Source: Bog-950 sp044225825 (GTDB taxonomy: Bacteria > Bacteroidota > Bacteroidia > Chitinophagales > LD1). From it: 64,000 bases of DNA. The notes beneath the pieces were generated by a model. It saw only the letters and a list, made by a program, of their open reading frames with translations. It made no database searches and was not told the origin of the DNA. Numbering within the stretch: the first letter of the stretch is position 1; each line of letters starts with the position of its first letter. The stretch spans positions 62,001 to 126,000 of the forward strand of contig JBGAIB010000007.1 of NCBI GenBank assembly GCA_044225825.1, written 5' to 3'. The translations under genes were made by a program, and so were the position numbers. Shown here piece after piece: positions 18,057 through 26,778 of the stretch.

Positions 18057-19574
18057 ATGGATAAAGCTTTACGACTACTTTTAATTGAAGACAATGAGGA
18101 TGATGCGCACTTTATTCTGCGCATGTTCGAAACCCATGGCTATGATGTAGACTGCCAAATGGTAAAATCGGCAGATGGGTTAAAGAAGGCATTAAAAAAG
18201 GAGTTTGACATTATTGTCTCGGATTACTCCTTGCCTGGCTTTGATGGTGGCAAAGCACTCAACATTGTAAAGGAGCATGGACTAACCATTCCTTTTATTA
18301 TCGTTTCGGGTAAAATAGGTGAAGATGTAGCGGTAGGCCTGGTGCAAGCCGGTGCTACCGATTATATAATGAAGGATAACCTCAAACGCCTGATTCCGGC
18401 GGTTGAGCGTGGCCTTCAGGAAGCGGAGATCAAAAAAGTTGCACGACGCTCCGAGGATCGCCTTCAGACCTTATCCCAAATTGTAAAGATGACCAACCAC
18501 AGCGTTACTATCACCGACGCTGCGGGCCGCATTGAATGGGTAAACGATGGTTTTACAAAATTAACAGGGTATTCGCTTGAGGAAATAATAGGTAAAAAGC
18601 CGGGCGATTTCTTAATCGGACCCGAAACCAACAGCGAAACCGTTCAGCGAAATTCCGAATTGGTCCGCAACCGTCAGCCTATAAACTGTGAAATACTGAA
18701 TTACGCCAAGAGTGGACGCAAGTATTGGATTGAATTACAAACCCAACCCATCTTTAATTCACTAGGCGAGGTAACTAAATTCTTTTCCATCCAAATTGAC
18801 ATAACCGACCGTAAGTTATTGCATGAACGCGAACAGCGCATCAATGAAGAACTGGAGAAAAAGGTAAAAGAGCGTACGCTTGAACTGGAAAGCATTAACC
18901 GCGATCTGGAACGTTTCAATACCACACTTTCTCATGACTTACGCAGCCCTCTCCGTCAAAACAAAATGTTGCTCGAAATGATGCAACGTAAATTGGGCAA
19001 GCAGCTGCAGGAAGAAGACCAGGAGAACATAACCATTATTAAAAACAACATTTTGCGAATGGAAATGCTGGTGAATGGTTTATTGGCGCTCTCCAAGTTA
19101 GGGAATAAAACACTTGAGTTCAAAGAGGTGAATGTGCAGGAAGAAGCGACAACGGTATTAAACGAATTGCAAACGGAGTACACCCCTCAACAACACGAAG
19201 TTACGGTAGATGAACTACCCGTATTACAGGCGGATGGTATGCTCGTACGGCAAATACTGCACAACCTGCTTTCGAACGCATTTAAATACAGCAGCAAAAA
19301 AGACCAGCCTAAGGTTAAACTGGGCTATAAGAATAACGGAAAGGAGCACCTGTTTCTGGTTAGCGATAATGGTGCTGGGTTCGATATGAAATATTACGAT
19401 ATCTTATTCGGCAACTTTAGCAGGCTGCATGCCAACACCGAGTTTGAAGGAGTAGGCCTGGGGCTTGCCAATGCAAAACGGTTTGTCGAAAAATTAGGGG
19501 GCAAAATTTGGGCTGAGAGTAAACCCAACATGGGAAGCACCTTTTACTTTACTATTCCGGAAATCACTTCCTGA
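18057..19574 (+). CDS. Receiver-PAS-histidine kinase hybrid
   Basis: 505 aa. N-terminal receiver (~1-125) with LLLIEDNEDDAHFILRMFET, phospho-acceptor Asp in IIVSDYSLPGFDGGKAL and Lys in DYIMKDNLK. PAS domain ~140-260 (MTNHSVTITDAAGRIEWVND). A coiled coil (EELEKKVKERTLELESINRD) leads to HisKA with His in TTLSHDLRSPLRQNKML and HATPase_c (LHNLLSNAFKYSS, VSDNGAGFDM, GVGLGLANA). A receiver placed before a kinase suggests it takes phosphate or a signal from upstream kinases and alters its own kinase output. It is the last gene of the block, 12 bases after the previous receiver. Output target unknown. Confidence 0.92.
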   Translation: MDKALRLLLIEDNEDDAHFILRMFETHGYDVDCQMVKSADGLKKALKKEFDIIVSDYSLPGFDGGKALNIVKEHGLTIPFIIVSGKIGEDVAVGLVQAGATDYIMKDNLKRLIPAVERGLQEAEIKKVARRSEDRLQTLSQIVKMTNHSVTITDAAGRIEWVNDGFTKLTGYSLEEIIGKKPGDFLIGPETNSETVQRNSELVRNRQPINCEILNYAKSGRKYWIELQTQPIFNSLGEVTKFFSIQIDITDRKLLHEREQRINEELEKKVKERTLELESINRDLERFNTTLSHDLRSPLRQNKMLLEMMQRKLGKQLQEEDQENITIIKNNILRMEMLVNGLLALSKLGNKTLEFKEVNVQEEATTVLNELQTEYTPQQHEVTVDELPVLQADGMLVRQILHNLLSNAFKYSSKKDQPKVKLGYKNNGKEHLFLVSDNGAGFDMKYYDILFGNFSRLHANTEFEGVGLGLANAKRFVEKLGGKIWAESKPNMGSTFYFTIPEITS

Positions 19575-19594
19575 GTCAGGTGTTCAAAATAAAA

Positions 19595-19623
19595 AGCCCT
19601 TCATGTATTTATCATGAAGGGCT
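19595..19623. terminator. Terminator hairpin between converging transcripts
   Basis: AGCCCTTCATG / CATGAAGGGCT, 11-bp perfect stem with a 7-base loop. The T-run (TTTTTATTTT) is on the minus side, so it fits best as the end of the XRE/PKD transcript. It can also stop the kinase operon from the other side, without a T-run. Confidence 0.8.
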
Positions 19624-19817
19624 GCAGTTCACCTAAAATTACTTCACTACAAGTGGTTTGGTTTCACTAATCCCGGTTCACTTTAAAAATTAAACAATTC
19701 CGTTGTGGCTGGCCACTACCGGCCGATACCCCCTCGGCTCTACTAACCCCGGCCAATCTACCCGAATGCCTGGGCTAGGGCAGTTTACAAGCCAACCACC
19801 CGGAAATTGTTTAAGTA

Positions 19818-20183
19818 TTAGGCTGCCTGACGCGGCATCATTTTATCTTTCATCAACAACTCTTCGTAAACCGAAAGACGGTTTAGCAACTTCTTGTACT
19901 CGTCTACCACGTTCGAAAGGTGGTTGTTATCAAACATACGCAGGTTCTCATCGGTAACCGGAATGTCCATAGCAAGCAGGAAAGGCATATCCACCTTCAT
20001 TACATTGCAAAAACGTTGCAGGGTTTCAATTTTAAGGTTACCTGCCTTTGTTTCAAGGCTGCTGTAAGCTTGTTGGGTAATATTCATTTCCTGGGCAACA
20101 GCGGCTTGTTTTAAACCACGGTATTCGCGGATCTTTCTGAAACGTTCTGACAGAGTTGAAGTAGAAGTTGAATTTGTAAACAT
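19818..20183 (-). CDS. XRE-family helix-turn-helix regulator (copy 2)
   Basis: 121 aa, ATG start. HTH region RFRKIREYRGLKQAAVAQEM followed by NITQQAYSSLETKAGNLK, then FCNVMKVDMPFLLAMDIPV and a C-terminal helix (EYKKLLNRLSVYEELLMKD). It aligns along its length with the regulator at 7234: shared blocks are KIREYRG-KQ, QQAYSSLE, L-RFC-VMKVD and YEELL. The gene begins 60 bases after the stop of the PKD cargo on the same strand, so it may be co-transcribed with it and end at the 19595 hairpin. A feedback role in surface-protein expression is suggested by position only. Confidence 0.88.
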   Translation of the reverse strand: MFTNSTSTSTLSERFRKIREYRGLKQAAVAQEMNITQQAYSSLETKAGNLKIETLQRFCNVMKVDMPFLLAMDIPVTDENLRMFDNNHLSNVVDEYKKLLNRLSVYEELLMKDKMMPRQAA

Positions 20184-20242
20184 GACGTATGGTTTTTATG
20201 GTTTTTTAGTGATTATATTTTAAAAATCTTTGTTACTTGTTA

Positions 20243-23200
20243 TTAGCGCATTAAAGCAATGTTTTCGCTCTTTAGCAGATTACCGCCGTTCTCGCACTGG
20301 CCTTTTACTACATATACATACACTGCCAGTGGTGCGGGTTGACCGTTTACAGTGCCGTCCCAACCTTCCTGCACATTGTTGGTTTCAAATACCAGGCGAC
20401 CCCATTGGTCAAATACGCGGAAGTATTCCAGGTTGCTCAGCGAGTTAGAGCGAACGAACATGCGGTCGTTGCTGCCGTCGCCGTTTGGCGTAAAGGTGTT
20501 TGGCAGGTAAACACTGTTCGGATCACAGCTTACTACATGAATGTTCATCGAATCGGTAACAGAACAACCAAACTGATTGGTGCCGGTTACATATACAGTT
20601 TGCGATTGGGTTGGGAATACAGAAGTTCTTCTGCAATCGCCGCAGCTGATTGAGTCAATAGCCGACCAGCTGTAAGAAAGAGTAGAATGAGAGGCTGCAT
20701 ATACAGTTACTTCTGCACCCGGAGTTGTTGTAACGTCATCCGATACGGTAATATCAGGTGTAGCACTTACCTGGATGGTTACCTGAGCGGTATCCGAGGC
20801 ACAACCATTGGCAGCAGCAACTACGGTAAAGGTCATCGATTGATTTTGCACATAGGCTACCGGGTTAGCTACATCAGTTTGACTTACAAACGCAGCCGGC
20901 GACCATACCAGGGCAACACCTGAATCCGGACCTTGGGTAATCTGAGAGTTAAGTTGAACAGTATCGCCGGCGCAAAGGGTTTTATCACCGGCAGCAGCTA
21001 CTTCTACTTTGTCAACAACATTCACTTCAACAGTGGTGGTAGCAGCACAACCCAGTTGGTTGTAACCGGTAACGGTATAGGTAGTTGACTGCAGTGGATG
21101 GCAAGCCGGAGATACTGCAGTTGAATCGCTCAGGTAAGTAGCAGGCGACCAGTTGATCACCGAAGCATTACCTGCAAACAGATTAACACGTTGGCCCTGG
21201 CACACCTTAACTGGTGCTGGCGAGCTTAAAACCGGCATTGCTTCTACGTTAACCGAAAGACTGTCAACTACGTTACAACCGTATTCGTTGGTAGCGGTCA
21301 CACGGTAAGTAACCGATTGCAGAGGGTTAATAACTACGCTTGCACAGGTATCGCAGCTAAGGTTGGCTGAAGGCACCCATTGGTAGTCGTCGTTACCGGC
21401 ATCTACCAGTATAACTGAACCGGGGCAAACAGTGGTATCATTTAATTGTAATTGCGGCGCAGTATGTGTAACAATAACCGGCAGGTCGTAGCTAACCATG
21501 CAACCGATGTGGTCCAGCAGTATAAACTTAGGATGGAAGCTATCTACCTGGGTATAAGTGTGAGAGAAAGCAAGTGAATCGCTCACTACACGACCATCAC
21601 CAAGGTCCGACCAAAATGAAAGGGTATTTGATGATACAACCGCTGAGATGCTAACGTTCAGTGGCAAACAGCCTTCAGTCGGGTTTACCGCAAATACACC
21701 TGAAGGGCCCTGCACAACAATCAGGTCGGTATAGATTACTGTATCAGTACAACCATAGGTGGTTTTGGCAATCAATTTAACGGTATATACACCGGGATAG
21801 AAGTAGATGTGGGTAGGGTTAGCAGCAGTATCCACACCGCCGTCACCAAAATCCCAGGTATACTTCAGGTTTGGTTTGTTAGCTGTGCTTGAAAAAACAG
21901 CTACAAATGGAGGACAAGGTGAAAATGTTTGGTTCACAGCAAAGTCAACCAGTACATTGTCGATGTGGATGCGCTTGGTGATGCTGCTGTCGCAACCCTG
22001 GCTGTTATAGGCAGTTAAGGTTACATCGTAATCTCCAACTTGAGCAAAGGTATGGTAAGGGTTTTTAAGGGTAGAGGTATCGCCATCTCCAAAAGACCAC
22101 AGGTAACTTGAAGCAGCTACTGAGTTATCGAAGAAACGCATGGCATTACCAGGACATCCTACAGTATCACCTTTAAAGCGTGGACGAGGCAGTGAGTTGT
22201 TTACCATGGCAGGCACAACACCTGTTACACTGCAACCGGTTGAATCGGTAACAGTAAGGCTTACGCTGAATGAACCGTTAGAGGTAAAGGTTTTGGTTGG
22301 GTTTTCATCGCTAGAGGTCGTGCCATCACCAAAGGTCCAGTTATAAGTAGCACCGCCTGGTGTGTTATTGGTAAAGTTAACGGTGAACGGAGCCTCGCAA
22401 CCGGCAACTGCATCGGCCGAAAAGCTAACTGCAAAACCGGTAACAATAGTAATGTAGTTAACACGGGTAAAGGTATCGGTGCAGGGTCCGTCGCGCAGTA
22501 TTAATGTTACAGTGTAAACACCTGGGGTGTTGTATACTTTGGTTGGTGTAGCTGAAGTGGAGGTAGTGCCGTCGCCAAAATCCCACAGTCTTGAAGTGCC
22601 CGGGAAGTTAGAGGTGTTGGTGAACTTAATGCTTTCACCTGCACAAGCCTGAGTTTTGTTAGCTACAAAATTAGCCTGTAAATCGGTTACGCTTACTCTA
22701 ACACCGGCCGAATCAACACAACCGTTCTGGTCGGTAACAATCAATACCACCTTCTTCTTTTCCTGCTCATATAAATGAACCGGATTTTCATCGGTCGAAG
22801 TAAAGTTGTCATCTAACTTCCACAGGTAAGTAAGGCCGTTGCCGGTTGAGTTATTGGTAAAGCGGATAGTATCGCTGTAATTACATGATACAGCAGGAAC
22901 AGCTACAAACGAAGCATCAGGCTTGGCAAATACCTGGATGTAGTTATGCTTGGTAGCATTAGCACTGCAACCGTTGGCATCTTGTACTACTAAAGTAATA
23001 TCGTAAGTGCCTGCACCATTATATAAGTGGCTTGAGTTGGTATCGCTGCTGGCTATACCATCGCCAAAACCCCATGCGTAATCAGTTATAACAGCATCGC
23101 CGGGAGTTACATTGGCTAAAAAACGGGCAGTATCATTCGAACACAAGTTGATTACCGGAGCGGTGAAGTTTACAACCGGCAGGTTGTGAACGGTGATAAT

Positions 23201-23476
23201 TTTAGAGATGGTATCGGTTACACCTGCATAAGTAACCATCAGTTTAACACGGTAGTTACCCGAGTTTAAAAACATGGCTGAAGGGTTAGCTAATGTAGAG
23301 CTGTTACCGTTACCAAAATCCCAACGGAAACCTGCGTTTGCCGGAGCTGAAAGATTAGTGAAGTTTACTAACAGCGGAGGGCAACCTTGTGCCTTATCCG
23401 GTGTAAAGTCTGCGTGAACAGTTGCTTTAACAGCAACCGAAAAACACAGCATAATGATTAGTAAAATATCTTTCAT
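20243..23476 (-). CDS. PKD-repeat surface protein with type-B T9SS C-terminal domain
   Basis: 1077 aa. Signal peptide at residues 1-18, then about eight PKD domains with cores such as FRWDFGNGNSSTL, YAWGFGDGIASSD, RLWDFGDGTTSTS, YLWSFGDGDTSTL and YTWDFGDGGVDTA, covering roughly residues 20-640. The section ~650-980 has repeated Ig-like units with Cys and Trp-Ser-Pro motifs (VINWSPATYLSDST, LVWSPAAFVSQTD). The end (LPNTFTPNGDGSNDRMFVRS, VFDQWGRLVFETNN) is the type-B gliding-motility-associated sorting domain. It should be exported by T9SS and displayed on the cell surface, normally with the help of a PorP/SprF protein. None is adjacent; the closest in this window is at 7743. Confidence 0.92.
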   Translation of the reverse strand: MKDILLIIMLCFSVAVKATVHADFTPDKAQGCPPLLVNFTNLSAPANAGFRWDFGNGNSSTLANPSAMFLNSGNYRVKLMVTYAGVTDTISKIITVHNLPVVNFTAPVINLCSNDTARFLANVTPGDAVITDYAWGFGDGIASSDTNSSHLYNGAGTYDITLVVQDANGCSANATKHNYIQVFAKPDASFVAVPAVSCNYSDTIRFTNNSTGNGLTYLWKLDDNFTSTDENPVHLYEQEKKKVVLIVTDQNGCVDSAGVRVSVTDLQANFVANKTQACAGESIKFTNTSNFPGTSRLWDFGDGTTSTSATPTKVYNTPGVYTVTLILRDGPCTDTFTRVNYITIVTGFAVSFSADAVAGCEAPFTVNFTNNTPGGATYNWTFGDGTTSSDENPTKTFTSNGSFSVSLTVTDSTGCSVTGVVPAMVNNSLPRPRFKGDTVGCPGNAMRFFDNSVAASSYLWSFGDGDTSTLKNPYHTFAQVGDYDVTLTAYNSQGCDSSITKRIHIDNVLVDFAVNQTFSPCPPFVAVFSSTANKPNLKYTWDFGDGGVDTAANPTHIYFYPGVYTVKLIAKTTYGCTDTVIYTDLIVVQGPSGVFAVNPTEGCLPLNVSISAVVSSNTLSFWSDLGDGRVVSDSLAFSHTYTQVDSFHPKFILLDHIGCMVSYDLPVIVTHTAPQLQLNDTTVCPGSVILVDAGNDDYQWVPSANLSCDTCASVVINPLQSVTYRVTATNEYGCNVVDSLSVNVEAMPVLSSPAPVKVCQGQRVNLFAGNASVINWSPATYLSDSTAVSPACHPLQSTTYTVTGYNQLGCAATTTVEVNVVDKVEVAAAGDKTLCAGDTVQLNSQITQGPDSGVALVWSPAAFVSQTDVANPVAYVQNQSMTFTVVAAANGCASDTAQVTIQVSATPDITVSDDVTTTPGAEVTVYAASHSTLSYSWSAIDSISCGDCRRTSVFPTQSQTVYVTGTNQFGCSVTDSMNIHVVSCDPNSVYLPNTFTPNGDGSNDRMFVRSNSLSNLEYFRVFDQWGRLVFETNNVQEGWDGTVNGQPAPLAVYVYVVKGQCENGGNLLKSENIALMR

Positions 23477-23510
23477 GGCGTAAAGAATTTATGCTATGTT
23501 TTACGCCATG
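23474..23510 (-). promoter_or_regulatory. Leader hairpin that includes the start codon of the 20243 gene
   Basis: CATGGCGTAAA at 23474-23484 and TTTACGCCATG at 23500-23510 are an 11-bp perfect inverted repeat with a 15-base loop. In the mRNA the ATG lies in the 3' arm, so a folded leader would occlude the start codon. Confidence 0.55.
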
Positions 23511-23676
23511 GTTACTCCCGGAGATGCTGTATTTGAGGCCTCACTTACAACACACACATAGAGCTTTAAAGCATCCATTGTTTGGAATACAACAAATAAC
23601 TTGTATGCGCGGAATCAGGCTTTGTTTTGCACCTATTTCACCCGATTCATATCGTTAAAAGCTATCTATAAACAGC

Positions 23677-23725
23677 AGCGGCTTTGTTTGCTATCTATAT
23701 ATATAGAGTAGCAAACAAAGCCGCT
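23677..23725. terminator. Long terminator-like hairpin after map
   Basis: AGCGGCTTTGTTTGCTA (23677-23693) pairs perfectly with 23709-23725. The loop contains a further palindrome (TCTATATATATAGA), so nearly the whole 49 bases can fold with one unpaired G. It is 44 bases past the map stop and probably ends the ribosomal transcript, although T-runs on either side are short. Confidence 0.6.
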
Positions 23726-23768
23726 GTTTAAAAGCCATCAGTAAATTGCTGTGGCTGGGTAGGCTTGC

Positions 23769-24569
23769 CTATATCTTTACCAGATCAGGGTTGTTTTGTA
23801 AGGCTTCTTCAATAAAGCTGAAGGTGGTGAGTATTTCCGGGGCGTTGGTTTTAACCACCACCGTATGCTCAAAGTGGGCCGATGGTTTGCCGTCCTGCGT
23901 GGCAATGGTCCAGTTATCGCGCTTACTATATATATCGCGCTTACCAAGGTTAACCATGGGTTCAATGGCTATTACGCAGTTTTCGGGAAGGCGGGGGCCA
24001 CCGCCGCGTTTGCCATAGTTAGGCACCTGAGGGTCCTCGTGGAGTGTATGGCCTACGCCATGGCCTACCAGTTCGCGCACGCACTTATAAGGGTGTTGGC
24101 GCTCACAGTAGTCCTGAACGGCAAAACCTATATCGCCGGTGCGCTTACCAGTGGCAGCCTGTTCAATACCCAAATACAGCGATTGCTTGGTTACTTTTAA
24201 TAACTGCTGCACGGCCGGGGCTACATTGCCCACCCCGAAGGTATAGGCCATATCGCCATGGAAGTTGTTCATAAATACACCGCAGTCCACAGAAATGATA
24301 TCGCCATCCTTAAAAGCCGCGGCTTTAGGTATGCCATGCACCACCTCGTCGTTAATAGATATACAAAGCGAATTGGGGAAGCCTTCGTAGCCTTTGAAGG
24401 ATGGTGTGCCCCCATTATCTCTAATGAACTTTTCGGCCAGTTTATCGAGTTCTAAACCATTACCACCGGCCTTGATGGCCTTGGCTATCTCGCCCATGGT
24501 GCGGGAAAGTAGGTCGCAACTCTTGCGGATCAATTCAATCTCTTCTGCGGTTCTGCTGATTATTGCCAT
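23769..24569 (-). CDS. map: Methionine aminopeptidase, type I
   Basis: 266 aa, a normal length for type Ia MetAP. Removes the initiator Met from nascent proteins. Metal ligands are visible: Asp in ISVDCGVFMNNFHGD (two Asp), His in RELVGHGVGHTLHE, Glu in IAIEPM, and Glu in HFEHTVVV. Substrate-pocket His is in DEVVHGIPK. It follows secY, its standard neighbour in Bacteroidota, but a terminator-like hairpin lies in the 72-base gap between them. infA, which usually comes next, is absent; a PKD protein gene follows instead. Confidence 0.95.
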   Translation of the reverse strand: MAIISRTAEEIELIRKSCDLLSRTMGEIAKAIKAGGNGLELDKLAEKFIRDNGGTPSFKGYEGFPNSLCISINDEVVHGIPKAAAFKDGDIISVDCGVFMNNFHGDMAYTFGVGNVAPAVQQLLKVTKQSLYLGIEQAATGKRTGDIGFAVQDYCERQHPYKCVRELVGHGVGHTLHEDPQVPNYGKRGGGPRLPENCVIAIEPMVNLGKRDIYSKRDNWTIATQDGKPSAHFEHTVVVKTNAPEILTTFSFIEEALQNNPDLVKI

Positions 24570-24582
24570 TTTTAAACAAAAT

Positions 24583-24606
24583 CCCCTCTCGTTTTGGCGA
24601 GAGGGG
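24583..24606 (-). terminator. Hairpin between secY and map
   Basis: CCCCTCTCG / CGAGAGGGG, 9-bp stem, 6-base loop, followed on the minus strand by ATTTTGTTT. It could attenuate transcription into map or be an mRNA-processing site. Confidence 0.55.
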
Positions 24607-24641
24607 CGATTTTATAAGTTGGTTAAAACATTCGTTTACTA

Positions 24642-25997
24642 TTAGTATGACTGCTGATACATGTTACCCTGGCGGCCTTTGATACGTCCGCTGCTGGTTA
24701 AGCCGTCGTAGTGGCGGTTTAACAGGTAGGTTTCAATGGTTTGCAGTGTATCCAATATAACGCCTACCATGATCAGGATGGAGCTACCACCGTAGAACAG
24801 GGCAAAAGCGCGGTTAACGTTGAATAACATTACAATAGCGGGCATAATAGCTACAAAACCTAAGAATATAGCGCCCGGTAAGGTAATACGTGAAATAATG
24901 TTGTCGATAAACTCCTCTGTCTTTTTGCCGGGCTTAATGCCTGGGATAAAGCCGTTGTTGCGCTTCAGATCGTCCGCAATTTGAGTTGGGTTGATGATTA
25001 ACGCGGTATAGAAGTATGTAAAGGCAACGATTAATACGAAGTAGATCAAGTTGTAGGAAACCGAAGTTATATCGCTCAGGGCGATCAGTACGCTGCTGTT
25101 GCTGGCTTTGTTGCTGATGAACTGGCCTATGGTAGCAGGTAAGAACATGATAGCCTGTGCGAAGATGATAGGCATTACACCTGATGCATTCAGTTTAAGC
25201 GGCAGATACTGACGAACACCGCCGGCCTGCATCATTTTACCGCCTTGAACGATGTTACGCTTGGCATACTGCACCGGAATACGGCGGGTGCCCTGCACTA
25301 ACAGGATACAAGCTGCAATAACCAGCATTAACACGGCTATTTCAACCACAAAACCGAACAAACCACCGCTGGTAGCGCGGGTAGAGAATTCCTGTAATAA
25401 GGCCTGAGGGAAACGGGCCAAAATGCCCACCATGATAATTAAAGAGATACCGTTACCAATACCTTTGTCGGTAATACGCTCGCCCATCCACATCACAAAA
25501 AGGGTACCTGCTGTAAGGGTAACAACCGTAGATAACCAGAAGATAAACGGAGAAAGCGTGGTGATAACCGCTCCGGCATCCTGGCTACGCAGGTAAATAA
25601 CGTAACCGGCACCCTGGAAAGCAGTAACCACGATAGTTAATAAACGGGTATACTGGTTTAACTGGCGGCGGCCGCTTTCACCTTCCTTCTGTAATTTCTG
25701 GAAGTAAGGGATTGCCAGGGTTAATAACTGGATAGCGATGGAGGCCGAGATATAAGGCATGATACCGAGGGCAAACACCGAAGCCCGCGAAAATGCTCCG
25801 CCGGCAAACAGGTTAACCAATCCCAGAATTCCTCCGGAGCCTTGCTTGCTCAGGTTATCGAGCATGGTAGGATCTATACCGGGTAATACGATATAGGTAC
25901 CAAGACGATAAATGAGAATAAGACCCAGCGTAAGAAGAATCCGTTGGCGAAGTTCCTCTATGCTCCAAATCTCTTTAAGTTTCTGAATAAGTTTCAT
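24642..25997 (-). CDS. secY: Protein translocase subunit SecY
   Basis: 451 aa, the usual length. Ten membrane segments are visible, beginning LRQRILLTLGLILIYRLGTY. Plug-region and family motifs include IDPTMLDNLSKQGSGGILGL, FALGIMPYISASIAIQLL and NPTQIADDLKRNNGFIPGIKPG. It forms the inner-membrane channel with SecE/SecG for secretion and membrane insertion, which supplies the many exported proteins of this window. The gene follows rplO with a 72-base gap, the standard spc-operon order. Confidence 0.97.
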   Translation of the reverse strand: MKLIQKLKEIWSIEELRQRILLTLGLILIYRLGTYIVLPGIDPTMLDNLSKQGSGGILGLVNLFAGGAFSRASVFALGIMPYISASIAIQLLTLAIPYFQKLQKEGESGRRQLNQYTRLLTIVVTAFQGAGYVIYLRSQDAGAVITTLSPFIFWLSTVVTLTAGTLFVMWMGERITDKGIGNGISLIIMVGILARFPQALLQEFSTRATSGGLFGFVVEIAVLMLVIAACILLVQGTRRIPVQYAKRNIVQGGKMMQAGGVRQYLPLKLNASGVMPIIFAQAIMFLPATIGQFISNKASNSSVLIALSDITSVSYNLIYFVLIVAFTYFYTALIINPTQIADDLKRNNGFIPGIKPGKKTEEFIDNIISRITLPGAIFLGFVAIMPAIVMLFNVNRAFALFYGGSSILIMVGVILDTLQTIETYLLNRHYDGLTSSGRIKGRQGNMYQQSY

Positions 25998-26069
25998 TTG
26001 AGTCTTGTGCTTTCTCTATGTGAAAAAGGATTCCGAAAAAGGAATCCCTCAATACTTTACTTAAGCGGA

Positions 26070-26525
26070 TTACTTTTTAACTACGGTAGTAGTTCCACCC
26101 AGTTCAGCGATTTTTGCTTTTGCGCTTTCGCTGAAAGCATGGGCGCTAACGTTTACTTTCGATTTCAGCTCGCCGGTTGATAATACTTTCAGCAGCGCGC
26201 TTTTACCAAGTAAACCTTTTTCGCGGAGGTTTTCTACCGTAATTTCATTTAAACCGTGATTATCCAAAATATGCTGGATTTTTCCAAGGTTCAGGGCAGT
26301 ATATTCTACGCGGAATGGATTTTTGAAGCCCACTTTAGGCATACGGCGCTGTAAAGGCATCTGACCACCTTCGAAGCCCAGCTTTTGCTTGTAGCCCGAA
26401 CGAGACTTAGCACCTTTATGACCACGGCCTGATGTACCGCCATCGGTAGAACCCTGGCCACGGCCTTTTCTTTTCTTGTTTTTACCTAACGAACCTTTCG
26501 CCGGGGTAAGATTACTTAATTCCAT
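26070..26525 (-). CDS. rplO: 50S ribosomal protein L15
   Basis: 151 aa. N-terminal Gly/Lys-rich arm (GSLGKNKKRKGRGQGSTDGG, GRGHKGAKSRSG) and the conserved GFEGGQMPLQRRMPKVGF block identify L15, which binds 23S rRNA late in 50S assembly. It is followed by secY and preceded by rpmD with 22 bases between, so it is within one operon. Length and start (MELSNLTPAKGS) are normal for Bacteroidota. Confidence 0.97.
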   Translation of the reverse strand: MELSNLTPAKGSLGKNKKRKGRGQGSTDGGTSGRGHKGAKSRSGYKQKLGFEGGQMPLQRRMPKVGFKNPFRVEYTALNLGKIQHILDNHGLNEITVENLREKGLLGKSALLKVLSTGELKSKVNVSAHAFSESAKAKIAELGGTTTVVKK

Positions 26526-26547
26526 TTCGCTTACTTTTTATCGTTTA

Positions 26548-26727
26548 CTAAACGTTTTCAACTTTAACCAAATGATTCACTTTGCGAACCATACCTGCTA
26601 CAGCAGCATTGTTTTCAAGAATGTTGCTATCGCCCACCTTGTTTAAACCCAACGCCTTCATTGTTCTTTTCTGGCGCTCGTCCTTTTCGATGGTGCTCTT
26701 TACTTTGGTGACTTTAATCTTTGCCAT
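26548..26727 (-). CDS. rpmD: 50S ribosomal protein L30
   Basis: 59 aa, found by reading the minus strand between rplO and rpsE. The product begins MAKIKVTKVKSTIEKDERQK and continues RTMKALGLNKVGDSNILEN, ending HLVKVENV, a typical L30 of about 60 residues with the K-x-T-M-x-A-L-G-L core. It lies between S5 and L15 as in nearly all spc operons. ATG at 26727; TAG at 26548-26550. Confidence 0.95.
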   Translation of the reverse strand: MAKIKVTKVKSTIEKDERQKRTMKALGLNKVGDSNILENNAAVAGMVRKVNHLVKVENV

Positions 26728-26778
26728 GGTATATCTTTATTAACAGGTCTTCTGTACTATAAATGCCGGGTTCAAAAA

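Noticed and set aside
19703..19957. 84-residue plus-strand ORF between the kinase operon and the XRE gene
   Set aside because: It overlaps the end of the XRE frame, has no recognisable fold and no start signals.
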